NCBI GenBank assembly: GCA_023525715.1
Contig: CM042012.1
Coordinates: 45,237,441-45,301,440 of the forward strand
Direction of reading: 5' to 3'
Length of the DNA: 64,000 nucleotides
Origin: Cichorium intybus
Lineage: Eukaryota; Streptophyta; Magnoliopsida; Asterales; Asteraceae
The notes below the pieces were generated by a model, which worked only from the letters and a program-made list of their open reading frames with translations, did not search any database and had not been told where the DNA came from. A program made the translations under genes and the position numbers. Positions 50,891 to 62,985 of this stretch are shown piece by piece (the first letter of the stretch is position 1; every line of letters begins with the position of its first letter).

Positions 50891-52995
50891 TGTAGTAACG
50901 CCCGGCTTGATCGTCGAACGATCCGAAAGGTATCCACTTGTTGCTTCCAAGGCATCAAGTAACATGTTTTTTTTTTTAAATAATTGTACTGATTGTTTAA
51001 ATATTTTGTTTATACTCGATTTTGGATTCTGGGGCATTACAATTATCTATGGAGTTTTGTGGAAAAGATAAGACCTTTATGACTCTAGTCCTCCCATGGA
51101 GCTTTTAAGCCGAATAAAGAGTCAGCCAAGCTCTCTTGAGTGTCTTGCATGGTGGTTTTGGATGTTGCAAGCTTCTTGGACATATGTTTTAAGGTTTGGA
51201 CATGCATGACCATAAATGTTGTATTTTTATGGTTCTATGGTCATTTTGGATGAGTTTTGAAAGGTCTTAGCATCTGACTTAGTAGATTAAGTGCTTAATA
51301 AGAAAGTTAAGGAGTTCATGGTTAGCGCCACTAACATAGGGAGTTAGCAACGCTAACTGAGGCGAAAACCCGCTTTTGATCTGAGTTTACCGACGCTAAC
51401 AAAAGGTGATAGCGGTGCTATGCATTGACCTTGACCTTTGATTGGACTGTTGATCGTTGACTTTTTGACCCTTTTGACTTTTGTTCAAACCTAGAAGGAT
51501 TTGAGATGCTGATATATGGGTTGACCTTGTATTAGTTTTGGGTTGCTAAGTTATGCTAATGGTGGTTAGGAAGTTCATGCAATCGTGTACCCGATGTTGC
51601 ACGTAGGTGTGCTTATCAGCTTGACAGATCATGTGAGTCTCCTCACTATACCATGAGTGATATTACATGCGTTGGTAGTTGTAATCTGCTAGGATCAAGA
51701 GCGTATGCTTACTTAGATACGTATGTCGATATTTGGTCGTACAGTTGTGAGTAGGGACCCGTTGGGTCAGACCTATGTGCTTAGACTGATGTAGTCTTAG
51801 TTACTATGTGTCTTCGTAGGATCGTTCTTGTGACAATTAGCTAACGAATCGGGGTATGACTCGAGAGTCTTCAGACAGATTAAGATACGACCCGAGAGTC
51901 TCTAATTGCTGATGGATTGGGGTATGATTCGAGAGTCTTCGAACAGATCGAGATACGACCCGAGAGTCTCTAATTGCTGATGGATCGGGGTATGACTCGA
52001 GAGTCTTCGGACGGATCGAGATACGACTCGAGAGTCTTTAATTTCTGACGGATCGGGGTATGACTTGAGAGTCTTCGAACAGATCGAGATACGACCCGCT
52101 AGTCTCTAATTGTTGATGGATCGGGGTATGACTCCAGCGTCTTCAGATGGATCGAGATACGACTCGAGAGTCTCTAATTGCTGACGGATCGGGGTATGAC
52201 TCGAGAGCCTTCGAACAGATCGAGATACGACCCGAGAGTCTTTAATTACTGATGGATCGGGGTATGACTCGAGAGTCTTTGGACAGATTGAGATACGACC
52301 CGATAGTCTCTAATTGCTGACGGATCAGGGTATGACTCGAGAGTCTTCGAACAGATCGAGAACGACTCGAGAGTCTCTAATTGTTGATTGATCGGGGTAT
52401 GACTCGAGAGTCTTTGGAAGGATCGAGATACGACCCGAGAGTCTCTAATTGCTGACGGATCAGGGTATGACTCGAGAGTCTTCGAACAGATTGAGATACG
52501 ACCCGAGAGTCTCTAATTGTTGATGGATCGGGGTATGACTCGAGAGTCTTCGAACGGATCGAGATATGACCCGAAAGTCTCTAATTGCTGACGGATCGAG
52601 GTATGATCCAAGGGTCCCTGGACGAATCTGACCCGAGAGTTTCTGGACGGATCGTGATAAACCCGAGAGTCGGAAGTTGTTATATGGTGTGTATTATGTG
52701 ATGGAGCACGTGATATTTTGGAAAACGTATTATGTTTTGTGCTTATTTTTTCACCCTAAATGTTTTCAGGTACTTTTTAAATAAATGATTGGAGCACGGC
52801 GCGACTGTATCGCATCAGACATTTTGGTGTTCAAGTCTTCCGCTGGTTAGCGTTTTGTACTCTTTTTGATAACTATAGTTTAAAATGTTTTATTTACTAA
52901 ATTTGAAACGGATCATTTTTATTTTCAACTCATTTTTATGTACACAACCCGCATTCAAAATTAAAAAAATTTATTTCGAAATTTAAGACGTTACA
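50891..52995 (+). mobile_element. Gypsy-type LTR, probably solo (2.1 kb)
   Basis: It starts TGTAGTAACGCCCGGC and ends TTTAAGACGTTACA, near-inverted TGTA(AC)/(GT)TACA termini. No retroelement protein, PBS or polypurine tract adjoins it. The 5-bp flanks (CTAGA and TATAA) do not match, so the solo-LTR call rests on termini and style only. Much of it is a tandem array. Confidence 0.55.
51846..52665 (+). repeat. Twelve tandem ~68-bp units, each a dimer
   Basis: Each unit joins GATCGGGGTATGACTCGAGA and GTCTTCGAACA to a related half, GATCGAGATACGACCCGAGA and GTCTCTAATTGCTGAT. Units start near 51846, 51912, 51980, 52048, 52115, 52183, 52251, 52319, 52386, 52454, 52522 and 52590; the last is degenerate. 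GACTCGAGAGTC is itself an imperfect palindrome. Confidence 0.9.
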
Positions 52996-53317
52996 TATAA
53001 CATCTAAACTTAAAAGATACACCTCAACAAAAAAAAGGTTTTAATCGCTTCAACAAATCCCTCCTAGTATTCGCAGCAAAAAGTTAAAAAAAGATTTTAA
53101 AAAAGTAAAAAAGAATATTAGAAAACTATACAAAATTTAAGAAAGTAGAAAAAAACACTTATTTAGTAAAAAAATAGCAAAAAATAAAAAACAATAAAAA
53201 ACAATAAAAATTGAATGATAAAAAATATAAAATTCCAAAAACATCTAAACATTTTTTAAATTACAACTATTCAATAAATAATTTTTAAAATAATACAATT
53301 TTGGTCAAAAACTCCGT
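52996..53317. other. A-rich low-complexity spacer
   Basis: Mostly A-rich sequence with many AAAAAT words. No gene. Confidence 0.8.
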
Positions 53318-53394
53318 AACCACCTGGTCCGTTCCTTCAGTTTTTTAATAAGAAAAAAACTCTCCAAAAAAAAAAAAAAAAAAAACACACGCAA

Positions 53395-53603
53395 TTGGAA
53401 GTGCAAATAGCAAAACAAAAAGAAACCCTCAACCTGTCTCTCAGCTCTCTACGTCTCTCACTCTTCCCCACTCCCCAGTTCTCGAGCCGCGTGGTTGCGC
53501 TTCCGCCCTCAGGCGCACCGCTACTCCACGCCACCGCCCTCGCCCTTCATAGCTGCTGTCTTCTGTTTGTTGCCGAGGTTTCGACAGATGTCACCATAAA
53601 AAG
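53395..53603 (+). other. Probable 5' non-coding exon of FAR1-OTU gene copy 2
   Basis: Closely similar to 36055-36264, including CTCTCAGCTCTCT, CCCCAGTTCTCGAGCC and ACCATAAAAAG|GTAT with a donor at 53604. An ORF here (53395-53775) reads through the donor and is not supported as protein. Confidence 0.55.
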
Positions 53604-55156
53604 GTATCTTCAATTTTTAATTTCGAAATCTATTGTTATTTGTTATGTGTTACTTGTTAATACTCAAGTTAGGGTTTTATTAAAATGTCGAACCATCTTC
53701 TATCTGGTATTTCTCATTTCTTATGATCTGCTATTTTTTGTGGGTTTGTTGAGCCATCAGTGTTCGTGGTTATGATAATCTGCTATCTTTTTTTTTTTTT
53801 TAATACTCTTGCGGGTTTATAAGTTTCTTGGAATGCTTGACTATTAATTAACAAGAATAGATTACGTAATTTATTCATTATTTTATTTTATTTTTTTCAA
53901 ATGACCCATTTAAACACCAAATCCAGTGATTGAGAAATATCGTTATACGACATTGCTCTTCTATAGGTTCTCGATAATAATATGAATTAAGATTTAATGT
54001 AGATTAATCTATTCCCACCCCTGCTTTTTGTACTTATCATTTATACTTCTATTAGTTTTGTATTCTTAGTTGATATTATTTATATTTTTATCATATTATT
54101 TATTGTTATTACTTTATTATTTTATAAGTATGTTTTTGTATCTTATAATCAGAAAATATTAACAGCTAGTCCGGTATACAAAAGCATCCATCAAAAACAG
54201 AGGGAAAGGGGAATATTATATAAGGACAAAATGTAGAAAAAGTGAAAAACCTTTCATTCCTTTTATTCCTTTTGCTAGAGGGTGTTCTAACTCGAATTCT
54301 ACTATAAAATATTACTATTTCCTGCTTTTCTTTCTATCACAATAACTTAATTTTGGTACAACAGTCTCTAGTCACTCTACAACGGTTAATGATATAAGGC
54401 GTTTCTATCAAGTATTTCAATTTTAATTATTATTTTTTTGTAAAGTCAATTAGAAATTTGTGAATATAGACACTTGTAAAGTCAACTTGAAAATATATTT
54501 TGTACAACGAATATTTGAGATTATAGACACTTTATAAATACATTTGAGAATAAAGGTTATTTTAACGTCAGGGAAAATAACTTTGTTAGATAATGAATTA
54601 TCATTTTTATATTTATTTAGTCATTTTTTTATATGATATATCATTAAATTCAAATTCTTTGTGTTAGAAATATCATTTTGATAGGTTATTATAGATATAA
54701 CTGGTTTATGTGTTTATCGGTTTAAAGACAACTATCAACATATAACGTGTGTGGGTAAACACCCAATAAACACCGTTAAATTTTGATTTTTATATATGAT
54801 TTATCATTAAACTAACATTTCTATCTATTTAGTCGGTTTTTTTGTCATCCTTAATTTTCCGATCATATTAATTGACCTTCCTAAATATAATTTATTTTCT
54901 CTTTTCATTAAGTTGCAGATTTGGTCCTAAATTTATTTTCTCAATGAGTATTTAATTTTGTTGCATATGTGGTCCTAGCTCATGTAAAAGAGCTATTTTG
55001 TCCTTATCTAATATCTTTTACCCTTTTATTACCCGTTTCATTACATATTTCGCAACTTATATTTTCAAATAATAACCTGTAACTTTTACATAAGTAAATA
55101 CTTTCAAAGAATTATTCAACACACATTCCATTACTTACGATTTTCATATGTGATCA

Positions 55157-55429
55157 TTACTTTAAGGGAAATCTCTATTAAAGTTTCAAAATTTTTGCTC
55201 AGTTTATGAAAAAGTCCCAAATTAATTTTTATAAACAAAAAAGTCTCAAACTAATTTTTATTAACAAAAATGACAGAAACTACATGTTTTATCTTTAATA
55301 AAGTCCTAATATTTTCTTTACGGAAAAGTCTCAACATTAGCAGGTCTTCTGTCATTTTTTGTTAATAAAAAGAGAAATCTTATATCCTCCTAAATTTTGA
55401 GACTTTATTAGAGATTTCCCTTACTTTAA
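55157..55429. mobile_element. 255-bp MITE with perfect 9-bp TSD, only in copy 2
   Basis: The element (55166-55420) has ends GGGAAATCTCTATTAAAGTT and, reverse-complemented, GGGAAATCTCTAATAAAGTC. TTACTTTAA lies directly on both sides (55157-55165 and 55421-55429). Copy 1 has the unduplicated site ATCATTACTTTAATACC near 39479. The 9-bp TSD points to a MULE-type MITE. Confidence 0.95.
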
Positions 55430-55613
55430 TACCAACCTATAAACTCTTTTAAACATAAATTATCACTTTCACTGTGTTCTCTACTTCTCTATCGTTTGTT
55501 AATGAACTATAAGTATGGCTTATCTACCGTCACTATTTTCCATCTTTATTAATAATAATAATTAATTAATTATTACTCTTCAACAGTCGCCACCACTCTC
55601 GCATTCAAATCAA

Positions 55614-57006
55614 ATGACTAATTCGCACACAAATGAAGCAACTCAAGGTAATGGAGATGAAAGAAATTCTGTTATCAACCGTACACCAGAATTTTACACC
55701 GACTTGGTATGTTATTTAAGCTTGTTATTATTTATTTTATTCTCTTAAATCGCCAAATAAGTTACCGTGTTTAATTAAAAAAAAAAAACAATTTCAGGTT
55801 TTTAAGTCTATTGAAGATTTAAAGAATTGGGTCCAGAATGTCGGACGTTCCCTTGGTTATGTTATTGTTATTAAGAGATCCAAAGCCAACGTTGTCATAC
55901 TAAAGTGTGATCGCGGTGGTATATACAAAAGTAAAAATATATCCAACAGAAATACTTCTTCAAAAAAAATTAACTGCCCATTTGAATTGAAGGGAAAATA
56001 CTCGAAGGCAAATGATTTTTGGTCATTAAGGGTATTATGTGATATGCATAATCATGAACCCGCAGTAGATATGGAGGCTCATCCATTTGCAAGAAGATTG
56101 TCTGATGTGGAAATACGTTTAGTGGAAGATTTGATAAAGAAGAAGGTTAAACCGATGGATATTTTATCAAAATTGAAGGAGCAAAATATAGATAATGTGT
56201 CTTCACTCAGCACCATATATAATGCCCGCCATAAAATTCTAAAGAATTTAAAAGAGAAAGGTCCATCCGAAACTATGGTTTGTGATATTGATGTTCATAC
56301 ATATGACGGGTTTGTGAAAACTAGTCGTGTCGATGCACCAATTGAAGAGCCCTTTAACCGGAGTTGTTTGAACACATCAAATGGTTTGTGTTCATGTTCT
56401 TACATTAATCAATTCCCGAATATGTTTGAGCAGTACATAACGCAAGTACAAGATGTAAAAAGTGATGGAAATTGTGGATTTCGAGCAATAGCTGTATGTC
56501 TTGGTTTTAACGAAGATGCATGGCCCACAATTCGATCTGATTTAATGGACGAGTTAAACACACACAAGAAAGAATACGATGAGATTTTTGGACGGGAATG
56601 TCGGTTACAACTACATGACTCTTTGAATTTCTTTCGTTCGGATATAGCTGCGACATTTGAGAATTGGATGACTTTGCCTGAGATGGGTATCCTAATTGCT
56701 TCAAGGTATAATGTGATATTACACTGTTTAAGTGTTGGCGACAGTATGACATATTTGCCTCTTCGGTCTACTCCACCAGCATGGTATCAACATGTGGCTA
56801 TTGCAATCGGACATGTCAATGATAACCATTATGTTAAATTAACATTACAAGGAGGGTACCCGATGCCTCCTATCGTGCCGCAGTGGAATCGTTATAGACA
56901 CGAGTGTGCATCTGCGTGGGTTACTCCGTATATTAATCGACTAAACTTGTATTTTCAATGTTATCATTCTCATTGTAGTTCTAAAAATGTTACTCAAGTT
57001 ACTTAA
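55614..57006 (+). CDS. FAR1 DNA-binding domain + OTU protease protein, copy 2 (433 aa, spliced)
   Basis: Coding exons are 55614-55706 and 55798-57006, with a 91-bp intron (TTG|GTATGT ... TTTCAG|GTTTTT). Length, intron position and phase equal copy 1. The FAR1 zinc ligands (KCDRGG, NCPFELKG, CDMHNHEP) and OTU residues (SDGNCGFRA, DNHYVKLTL) are all kept. By eye, residues 1-224 differ at about 36 positions from copy 1, while residues 225-433 differ at about 8. Upstream are a 5' non-coding exon and a long intron with a MITE. As for copy 1, no MULE transposase domain is present. Function is inferred: a DNA-bound deubiquitinase-like protein, or a transposon-derived regulator. Confidence 0.85.
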
Positions 57007-57299
57007 AAGCTCAATATCGGTTATTTATTTTTTTTTTTTTTATTTTTTATTTTTTGTAAACCATTGGCGATAAACCACGTTTTAAGTTATAAGTTTGAGG
57101 ATGGTGAATTGAAATTATTTGGAAGGCAGAACAAAAACATCAAGGTTTCAACTAAATTGAAATTCTTCAAAGGCATATTGCCTATCCTCACATCACTAGT
57201 TCACTACAAAATTTAGTATTAAACCATTTCAAACCTTTTTGCTTAAATTGAAAAATAAGATAATACATATGTCCTGTAACTTTGTGGTAGAATGACCAT

Positions 57300-59390
57300 T
57301 CTAGCTCAAACTCCCACTCCACAGATTTTGCTATCACGATCTCCAATCCTATCATGGTTGCCATGTAATGCCTTTTATCACTCTAACCCACAAAACATCA
57401 TCTTCTTCACAACTCTCCATACCCATTTATGAAGTAATGTATGATTAAACGCTTTAAACTTCCTATTCCAAGACCACCATTTCAGTGGCGAATTCGGAAT
57501 TCAAACTCACATGTATCTGATTTAATATAAATGACAATATAGACAGGTCGAAGTTGTTTATTTATCGGGTCGAGTTGTCAATAATACCATTTAAAGCAAT
57601 ATAATCTTACTAAAGATAAGTATAATTTAAAAAATAAACAAAATCAACCAACTTAATAAAAGCAACAACATAAACAAATTAAGCAGCCAACAGGAATTAT
57701 AAGAAATAAAAAAGCAGGTGTAAAGTGTTGGAAAACAAATATCCAATGAACATCACACAACAAAACCATATATTTCTTTTTTGTTATTTTTTGGGTTTCT
57801 TTACTTTCACGCAACACTTTTTTTTTATATATTCCATATTATACTACATTATAATTTGATAACTAAAAGATTTTAAATTCAAAATATTTTGGTGTTTGTA
57901 AAAAAAAATATATATTTTAATAAACTCATGATACATTTGACTTTGATGTCATCAAAACTTTAAATGGTGTCCATATAAAAATTTAAATGGTGTCCATGAT
58001 AAACATAATATATCATCTAATTTGTTTTTTTTTTTAAAATAAAGGGTGTCCAAGGACACCCTTGGTAACAAGCTAGAATCGCCATTGCACCATCTCCATT
58101 TCCATTTTCTTTGGAAGTTAACACAAGGTCACACTTGACCCGATGAAGCTTTCGAGAATTTTCATCACCGCCCAAAAGAACTTTGATCTAAGTGTCTCCA
58201 AATAGTTTTTCACGTGAATCGGCATCCAAAAAAGTGACAGACGTCCAAAAAAAGTGACATATAGTACATACCAAGAAAGCCTAGTACCGGAGACAAAGGT
58301 ATGGATCTCTACCGATGGAAAGCATATCGACTTTCCATTTAGATAGCCTTTTATCGAATCTCTCCATCATATTTTGCCAACTTTGAATTTGTGACATATA
58401 AGATCCGGCTGAAATTCACAAGTAAATAAACAAAAGTTTTTATGGTTTACAAACCACCAATCTCGTAGACGTATGCACTTCATTATAGTCTACACCAACT
58501 CCAAATAAATTAGACTTATGAAGATTAAAAAGAAAACCATAAGCAAATTAAAAGCAATTAAAATCCCTTGCAATGTTGGCTATATTCTCTTTTGACCACC
58601 CCCACCCATAAAAGGGCATCATCAACATAAAAAAGATGAGGCAACTTCACATCTGCATTACCCGTCAGAACCCCGCGAGTAAGACCCGAATCAACTATAT
58701 TCTCACTGGCCACATAAAGCCCCTCCATAACTATAATATAAGAAAAGAGATAAAGGATCTCCTTATCTTAATCCCCTCTCCAACTGAAACTCAGAAGTTG
58801 GACTCCCATTTATATGCACATAAGCGGTAGCCAAAGATAAACAAAAACGAATCCACCCCAAGCAATTGTTACCAAAATCCATAAACTCCATGATCTTCTC
58901 TAAGTAATCCCACTAATTGAATCATAGGCATTCTCAAAGTTAATCTTTAGAACTACCATATTTTCTTTTCTTTTCTTAATCCAATCAACCAATTCATTCA
59001 CAATTAGCGAGTCGTTTAAGATTTGCCTATCTTTTATAAAGGTCGGCTGTTCTTGATGAACCACACTATCCACCACCAAGAACGACTTGTTCGCCAACAA
59101 CTTCCTAATAATCTAGTATTGAGTTCCAATCAGCCGACATTATAAGACTGTCCACCTTTGACAGGAGGGTCAAAAAGCAAAATATTCAATCACAAACTCC
59201 ATAACATCATTCTTTAAGATCTCCTAATACGTTTTTCAGAAACAGGAAAGTGTAACCATTAGTAATACGACATTTATCATCTCCACATGACCAAACCACT
59301 TGTTTAACTTCAGCCACTATGAACACACTCTCTAAAGAAACAAATTGGTTTATATGAGAACTACTGGGAAGCCCAAATGTTTTGTATGGT
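57300..59390 (-). pseudogene. LINE reverse transcriptase relic, minus strand, split by a hAT element
   Basis: Minus-strand matches in order are EVKQVVWSCGDDKCRITNGY (about 59290-59230), QEQPTFIKDRQILNDSLIVN and LVDWIKKRKENMVVLKINFE (59060-58920), ERGLR*GDPLSLFLY (about 58780-58735), the FYVDDALLW catalytic box (about 58625-58600), DKRLSKWKVDMLSIGRD (about 58350-58300) and LGGDENSRKLHRVKCDLVLT (about 58170-58110). After the hAT insertion it resumes as GGLGIGSLK (57475 downward). The order matches L1-type LINEs. Stops and frameshifts throughout make it inactive. Confidence 0.85.
57475..58095. mobile_element. Non-autonomous hAT element (605 bp), 8-bp TSD
   Basis: The element (57483-58087) has short termini CAGTGGCGAATTC and, reverse-complemented, CAATGGCGATTC. 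It is flanked by CACCATTT (57475-57482) and CACCATCT (58088-58095), an 8-bp TSD with one change. Removing the insert and one TSD copy restores a continuous LINE frame (SKENGNGDGGLGIGSLK), which supports both edges. No transposase is encoded. Confidence 0.85.
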
Positions 59391-59644
59391 TTTGTATTTC
59401 GCTTTTGGTTTGTTATAACTTGAAGCTCCAATTTCCAGCAGTTTTTAAGTTCATTTCTTCAACCTCCAATTTCGATTTCAGCTTACAATTCAACTTTTCA
59501 AGCTCTTATTTCCATCTCCAACTTTCAACTTTTTTACTTCTTCTCAAACATAATATAATTCTTAAAAAATTTATGCTCAATTGCTAATGTTAGTAGTTGC
59601 TTACAAGATTCTTTTTTATAATACGTGTTAATACCCAGTTGCTT

Positions 59645-59816
59645 ATAAAGTAATTGTTTCCAACTTTTCTACCTAATTGTTTTTGTATTTGTATGGATAC
59701 TCATGATAATTGAGCATCTCCATGATCATCAAAATGGTTAAAGCTTCTCAATCTTAGAAACTTCTTTAAAGTAATTGTTTCCAACTTTTCTACCTAATTG
59801 CTTTTGTATTTGTATT
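59645..59816 (+). repeat. Direct repeat of ~46 bp
   Basis: AAAGTAATTGTTTCCAACTT followed by TTCTACCTAATTG and TTTTGTATTTGTAT occurs at about 59647-59694 and 59769-59815. Confidence 0.85.
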
Positions 59817-60207
59817 TGTCACTGAGCATGAGTAAGACTGCTACATAAGTAAATGAGAGCTTTACCTTTCAAGAGACCTGAAACATGTTCTTGATAAAGT
59901 ATGGAGGCATGATCCAACACATAGACTGCAATGTACATACTTTTTATTGGGCTCTATTTTATTGTTTTGTTCCACTATAATGACTTTTCATCATTTTCAT
60001 CTCTTACTTTCCTTTTGCAAACTGTAAATCTTTTACTACATTCCTAGAGAAATTTGAAAATTTATTTTGTATAGAGCATTACCTACAAATGCCAGCTTCT
60101 TAATTTTAGATACATTAATTAAGCATTGTCCATCATAATCATCACCATTATATTTGAAAGTTTCCAAAAGTATGTTGCTATTTTTCTATTTATTCATTTA
60201 TAGGGTT

Positions 60208-60239
60208 CCTGCTGCATTGCGCAGGGTTGCAACAACTAG
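60208..60239 (+). other. Possible degenerate Helitron 3' end
   Basis: CCTGCTGC/GCGCAGG form a 7-bp stem with a bulge, followed by GTTGCAACAACTAG. The flanking base is G rather than T, and no 5' end was identified. Confidence 0.35.
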
Positions 60240-60473
60240 GTCTATACATAAAACTAGGACAACATTGCATAAATGTTTTTGCTTTAAAAAAAGTCACAGG
60301 TTCAGTCCCTAACATTGTTTTTTATGAATATGGTAATTGTGTTTTCAATTTTTTGCATAATTGGTTTCTGGCCCATATAAACTGACTTTTTTTTATCATT
60401 TTGAATTTATTTTATAATTTTGTTACTAAATTTATTTAACAATTTCTCACATGGCGCCTCTTAACATTTCTCT

Positions 60474-60476
<3 letters not shown>

Positions 60477-60526
<50 letters not shown>

Positions 60527-60536
60527 TCTCTCTCTC
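60477..60536 (+). repeat. (CT)n microsatellite
   Basis: About 60 bp of nearly pure CT with one TAT interruption. The overlapping 87-aa ORF (60451-60714) is Leu/Ser repeat in its first half and is not a supported gene. Confidence 0.95.
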
Positions 60537-60874
60537 CATACCATCGCCAACCTTAAACCCCATACTGCCACACCCTTATTCATTCTTGGTCCTCTGCTTT
60601 TCACCCTTGACAATAATGGCGAAATTCGATGCTGACTCTATCGCCATTATCCATCCTCTTTTCCTTTATCTCTTTTTTTTCTTGTTAAAGACTCTACAGA
60701 CCCCTACCCCATGAAAGGCTTCAACATCTTTGAGTGCTTTTTTAGAAATCACGAAATCGGCATAGGTTTTAACATTAGTTCTAATTGTTAAGATTTCTGG
60801 CTTAACATATTTCCTTCCTCCAAACAATAGGTCTCCAACAACACACTTCTTACTGAGAAACGACTGAGGCTATC

Positions 60875-61651
60875 TGTTGTATTAGGTGTCTAAGCCATGA
60901 CTAATAATTTGTATTTACCTAATTAATAGTAGCAAAGTCCATTTGGGTTGCCCTCATAGCTAGAGGTTTGGTAGAAATTCCAGGACAGAGAAATGTTGAT
61001 TTATTATGTGATTAATAAATCAATAGAAATAAAATGAATAGTTTATTAATATATTAAAGTGATAATATATTAATTAGAAACTATATTAATTAATTATAAA
61101 TTAATCTGGAATTAATTGGATTTAATTTGGCGATTAATTTAATTAATTAAAGGTGCAGGGGCTGAATTGTAATTATTCAATAGTTGAGTAAGTGACATAT
61201 TTAGCTGGATAATAATCAGCGAAATTTATATATTGGATATATATAATTTCGATTATTATAATAAAGATAAATAGAGTTTGAATTGCATGATAAAATGTTT
61301 ATTTTATTTGAATTAAAAAAGGTTTATCTCTAAAGGCTTATTAAGTTATCTGTTGGAGCCTATAAATAGGGACCCTGGGGGACGTTATTTCTGTGCCAAT
61401 TTTACACATAATCTCTCAAGAATTTCGTGACTCTCCTCAAGGCTTGGGTGTGACTTCATTTGAGGCAAGGAATTTTCGTTGCTTAGCTTCCAAGAAAACC
61501 TAAAGGTTAGTTTTTCTGATTTATTCTTTTAGTTAATTTTTATTTGGCCTTTAGGAATTTAGTTACATGTTTAAAGTTAGAAAACATATATCCAATTTAG
61601 GTTGCATGTGAACTTAGGGTTTCAGTTCATAGATTTGCATAAAACCTTTCA
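60875..61651 (+). mobile_element. 5' LTR (777 bp)
   Basis: Starts TGTTGTATTAGGTGTCTAAG and ends CCTTTCA. TATA box CCTATAAATAGGG is near 61360. The middle (61200-61330) differs from the other family LTRs. Confidence 0.9.
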
Positions 61652-61652
61652 G

Positions 61653-61664
61653 TGGTATCAGAGC
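61653..61664 (+). other. Primer-binding site (initiator-Met tRNA)
   Basis: TGGTATCAGAGC begins one base after the LTR end. Confidence 0.9.
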
Positions 61665-62985
61665 TTTTGGTTGTTTTCTTATTGAATTGATGTAATAGTT
61701 TTTCCTAAAATTTAAGGTTTATTGTTTCTAAACCCTAAATAGGGCCAATCGATTTTTAGGGTTAGGGTTTTTGAAACCCTAGCCCCTCCCCTTTATATTT
61801 TCGATTTTTGCTAGGGGTTTTAGAAGATATTCTATTTTTGGTAACTTTGATTATTTAATAATTGGATAACCTTCAACCCATTATTTGCTATATTTCGAAA
61901 TTTAGGGGTTTAAGATAGGTTTAAATTAATTTGATTAATTTGTGATACCTATATGGATTTAATTAATTTAATTAATTGTTTAATTAAAAGATAAATTAAA
62001 TCATTTAAAGGTTTAAATTTAATTTTAAAATTAATAGTTAATTTTTATAAAATTAAATAGATAAACCAGAAATATTTTAAAAGTTTAAAATATTTAATAT
62101 ACCTATATGGATTTAATTAATTTAATTAATTATTTAATTAAAAGATAAATTAAATCATTTAAAGGTTTAAATTTAATTTTTTAATTAATTGTTAATTTCG
62201 AAAAAATTAAATAGATAAACCAAGAACATTTTAAAAGGTTTAAAATACATCTTATATATATTATAATTAAAAGTTAATTTTATATGTATAAGATAATTGG
62301 CCAGTCAAATCAATAGTATGCCTCATTCACGAAGCTGGTCTATAAGGAGGGTATAAGGAAACTGCCTATAAAATGGCGGTTGAATGGGTGTCCACTCTCA
62401 CCCACCGCTCTCTTAATCAGTGGAAGGTCGTTAGCCGAACGGGTTTGATAGGACTGCTTAATCTCACTAAAAGTATAATATTATTAATGAAAGTACTAGA
62501 ACAACTTTATAAAATCCCAAATCTAGTTACTTTAGAAAAAAATGTGAAAAGATGCTAACCCATGAAATTGCACATTACACTTTATGAGACATTAGTGGAG
62601 CGTGTGTGGTTAACCGGCACACAAATAGGGGCTCATAAAGAGTGGTGATGGGTTTCTCATGATTTATCATTATTGATGGAGCGTGTGTGGTTAACCGGCA
62701 CATCAATTAGAGATGATAAATGACATTGAGGTTACCAAGCTAATTTACATGATTATTCACATCTAGTTTGTGATCCTCGGTATCCCAGTCACAAACAGTA
62801 GAGCATATCCGAGATTAAACATGCCATTGAACAGTTCAATGAATCTCACAGATCTAGGAATTTCATAAGACTGAAATTGATAAATGTTTATCTAACTTAA
62901 TGATCATTATGTTTTGATTACGACATCCCTCTTCACACCATAGTTGGGGTATTTTGGATCCTAGCCTTGTTAAATAATAGAGTAA

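Larger units (their letters stand above)
60875..62985 (+). mobile_element. Truncated third Copia-family element: LTR, PBS and leader
   Basis: The LTR, PBS and about 1.3 kb of leader are homologous to 42538-44490. The match stops at ATCCTAGCCTTGTTAAATAAT, about 50 bp before gag would begin, where another repeat takes over. An internal duplication of the TTAATTAATTTAATTAATT-rich leader part (about 61950-62020 and 62105-62175) lengthens this copy. Confidence 0.9.

Noticed and set aside
51846..52665. CRISPR-like array
   Set aside because: Units are contiguous diverged tandem repeats without unique spacers, in a plant genome.
50891..52995. Firm solo-LTR call with TSD
   Set aside because: The flanking pentamers CTAGA and TATAA do not match, and the start is TGTAG rather than TGTAA, so I kept only a probable call.
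60451..60714. 87-aa ORF with Leu/Ser-rich start
   Set aside because: The first half is a CT microsatellite and the rest shows no domain. The apparent signal peptide is a repeat artefact.
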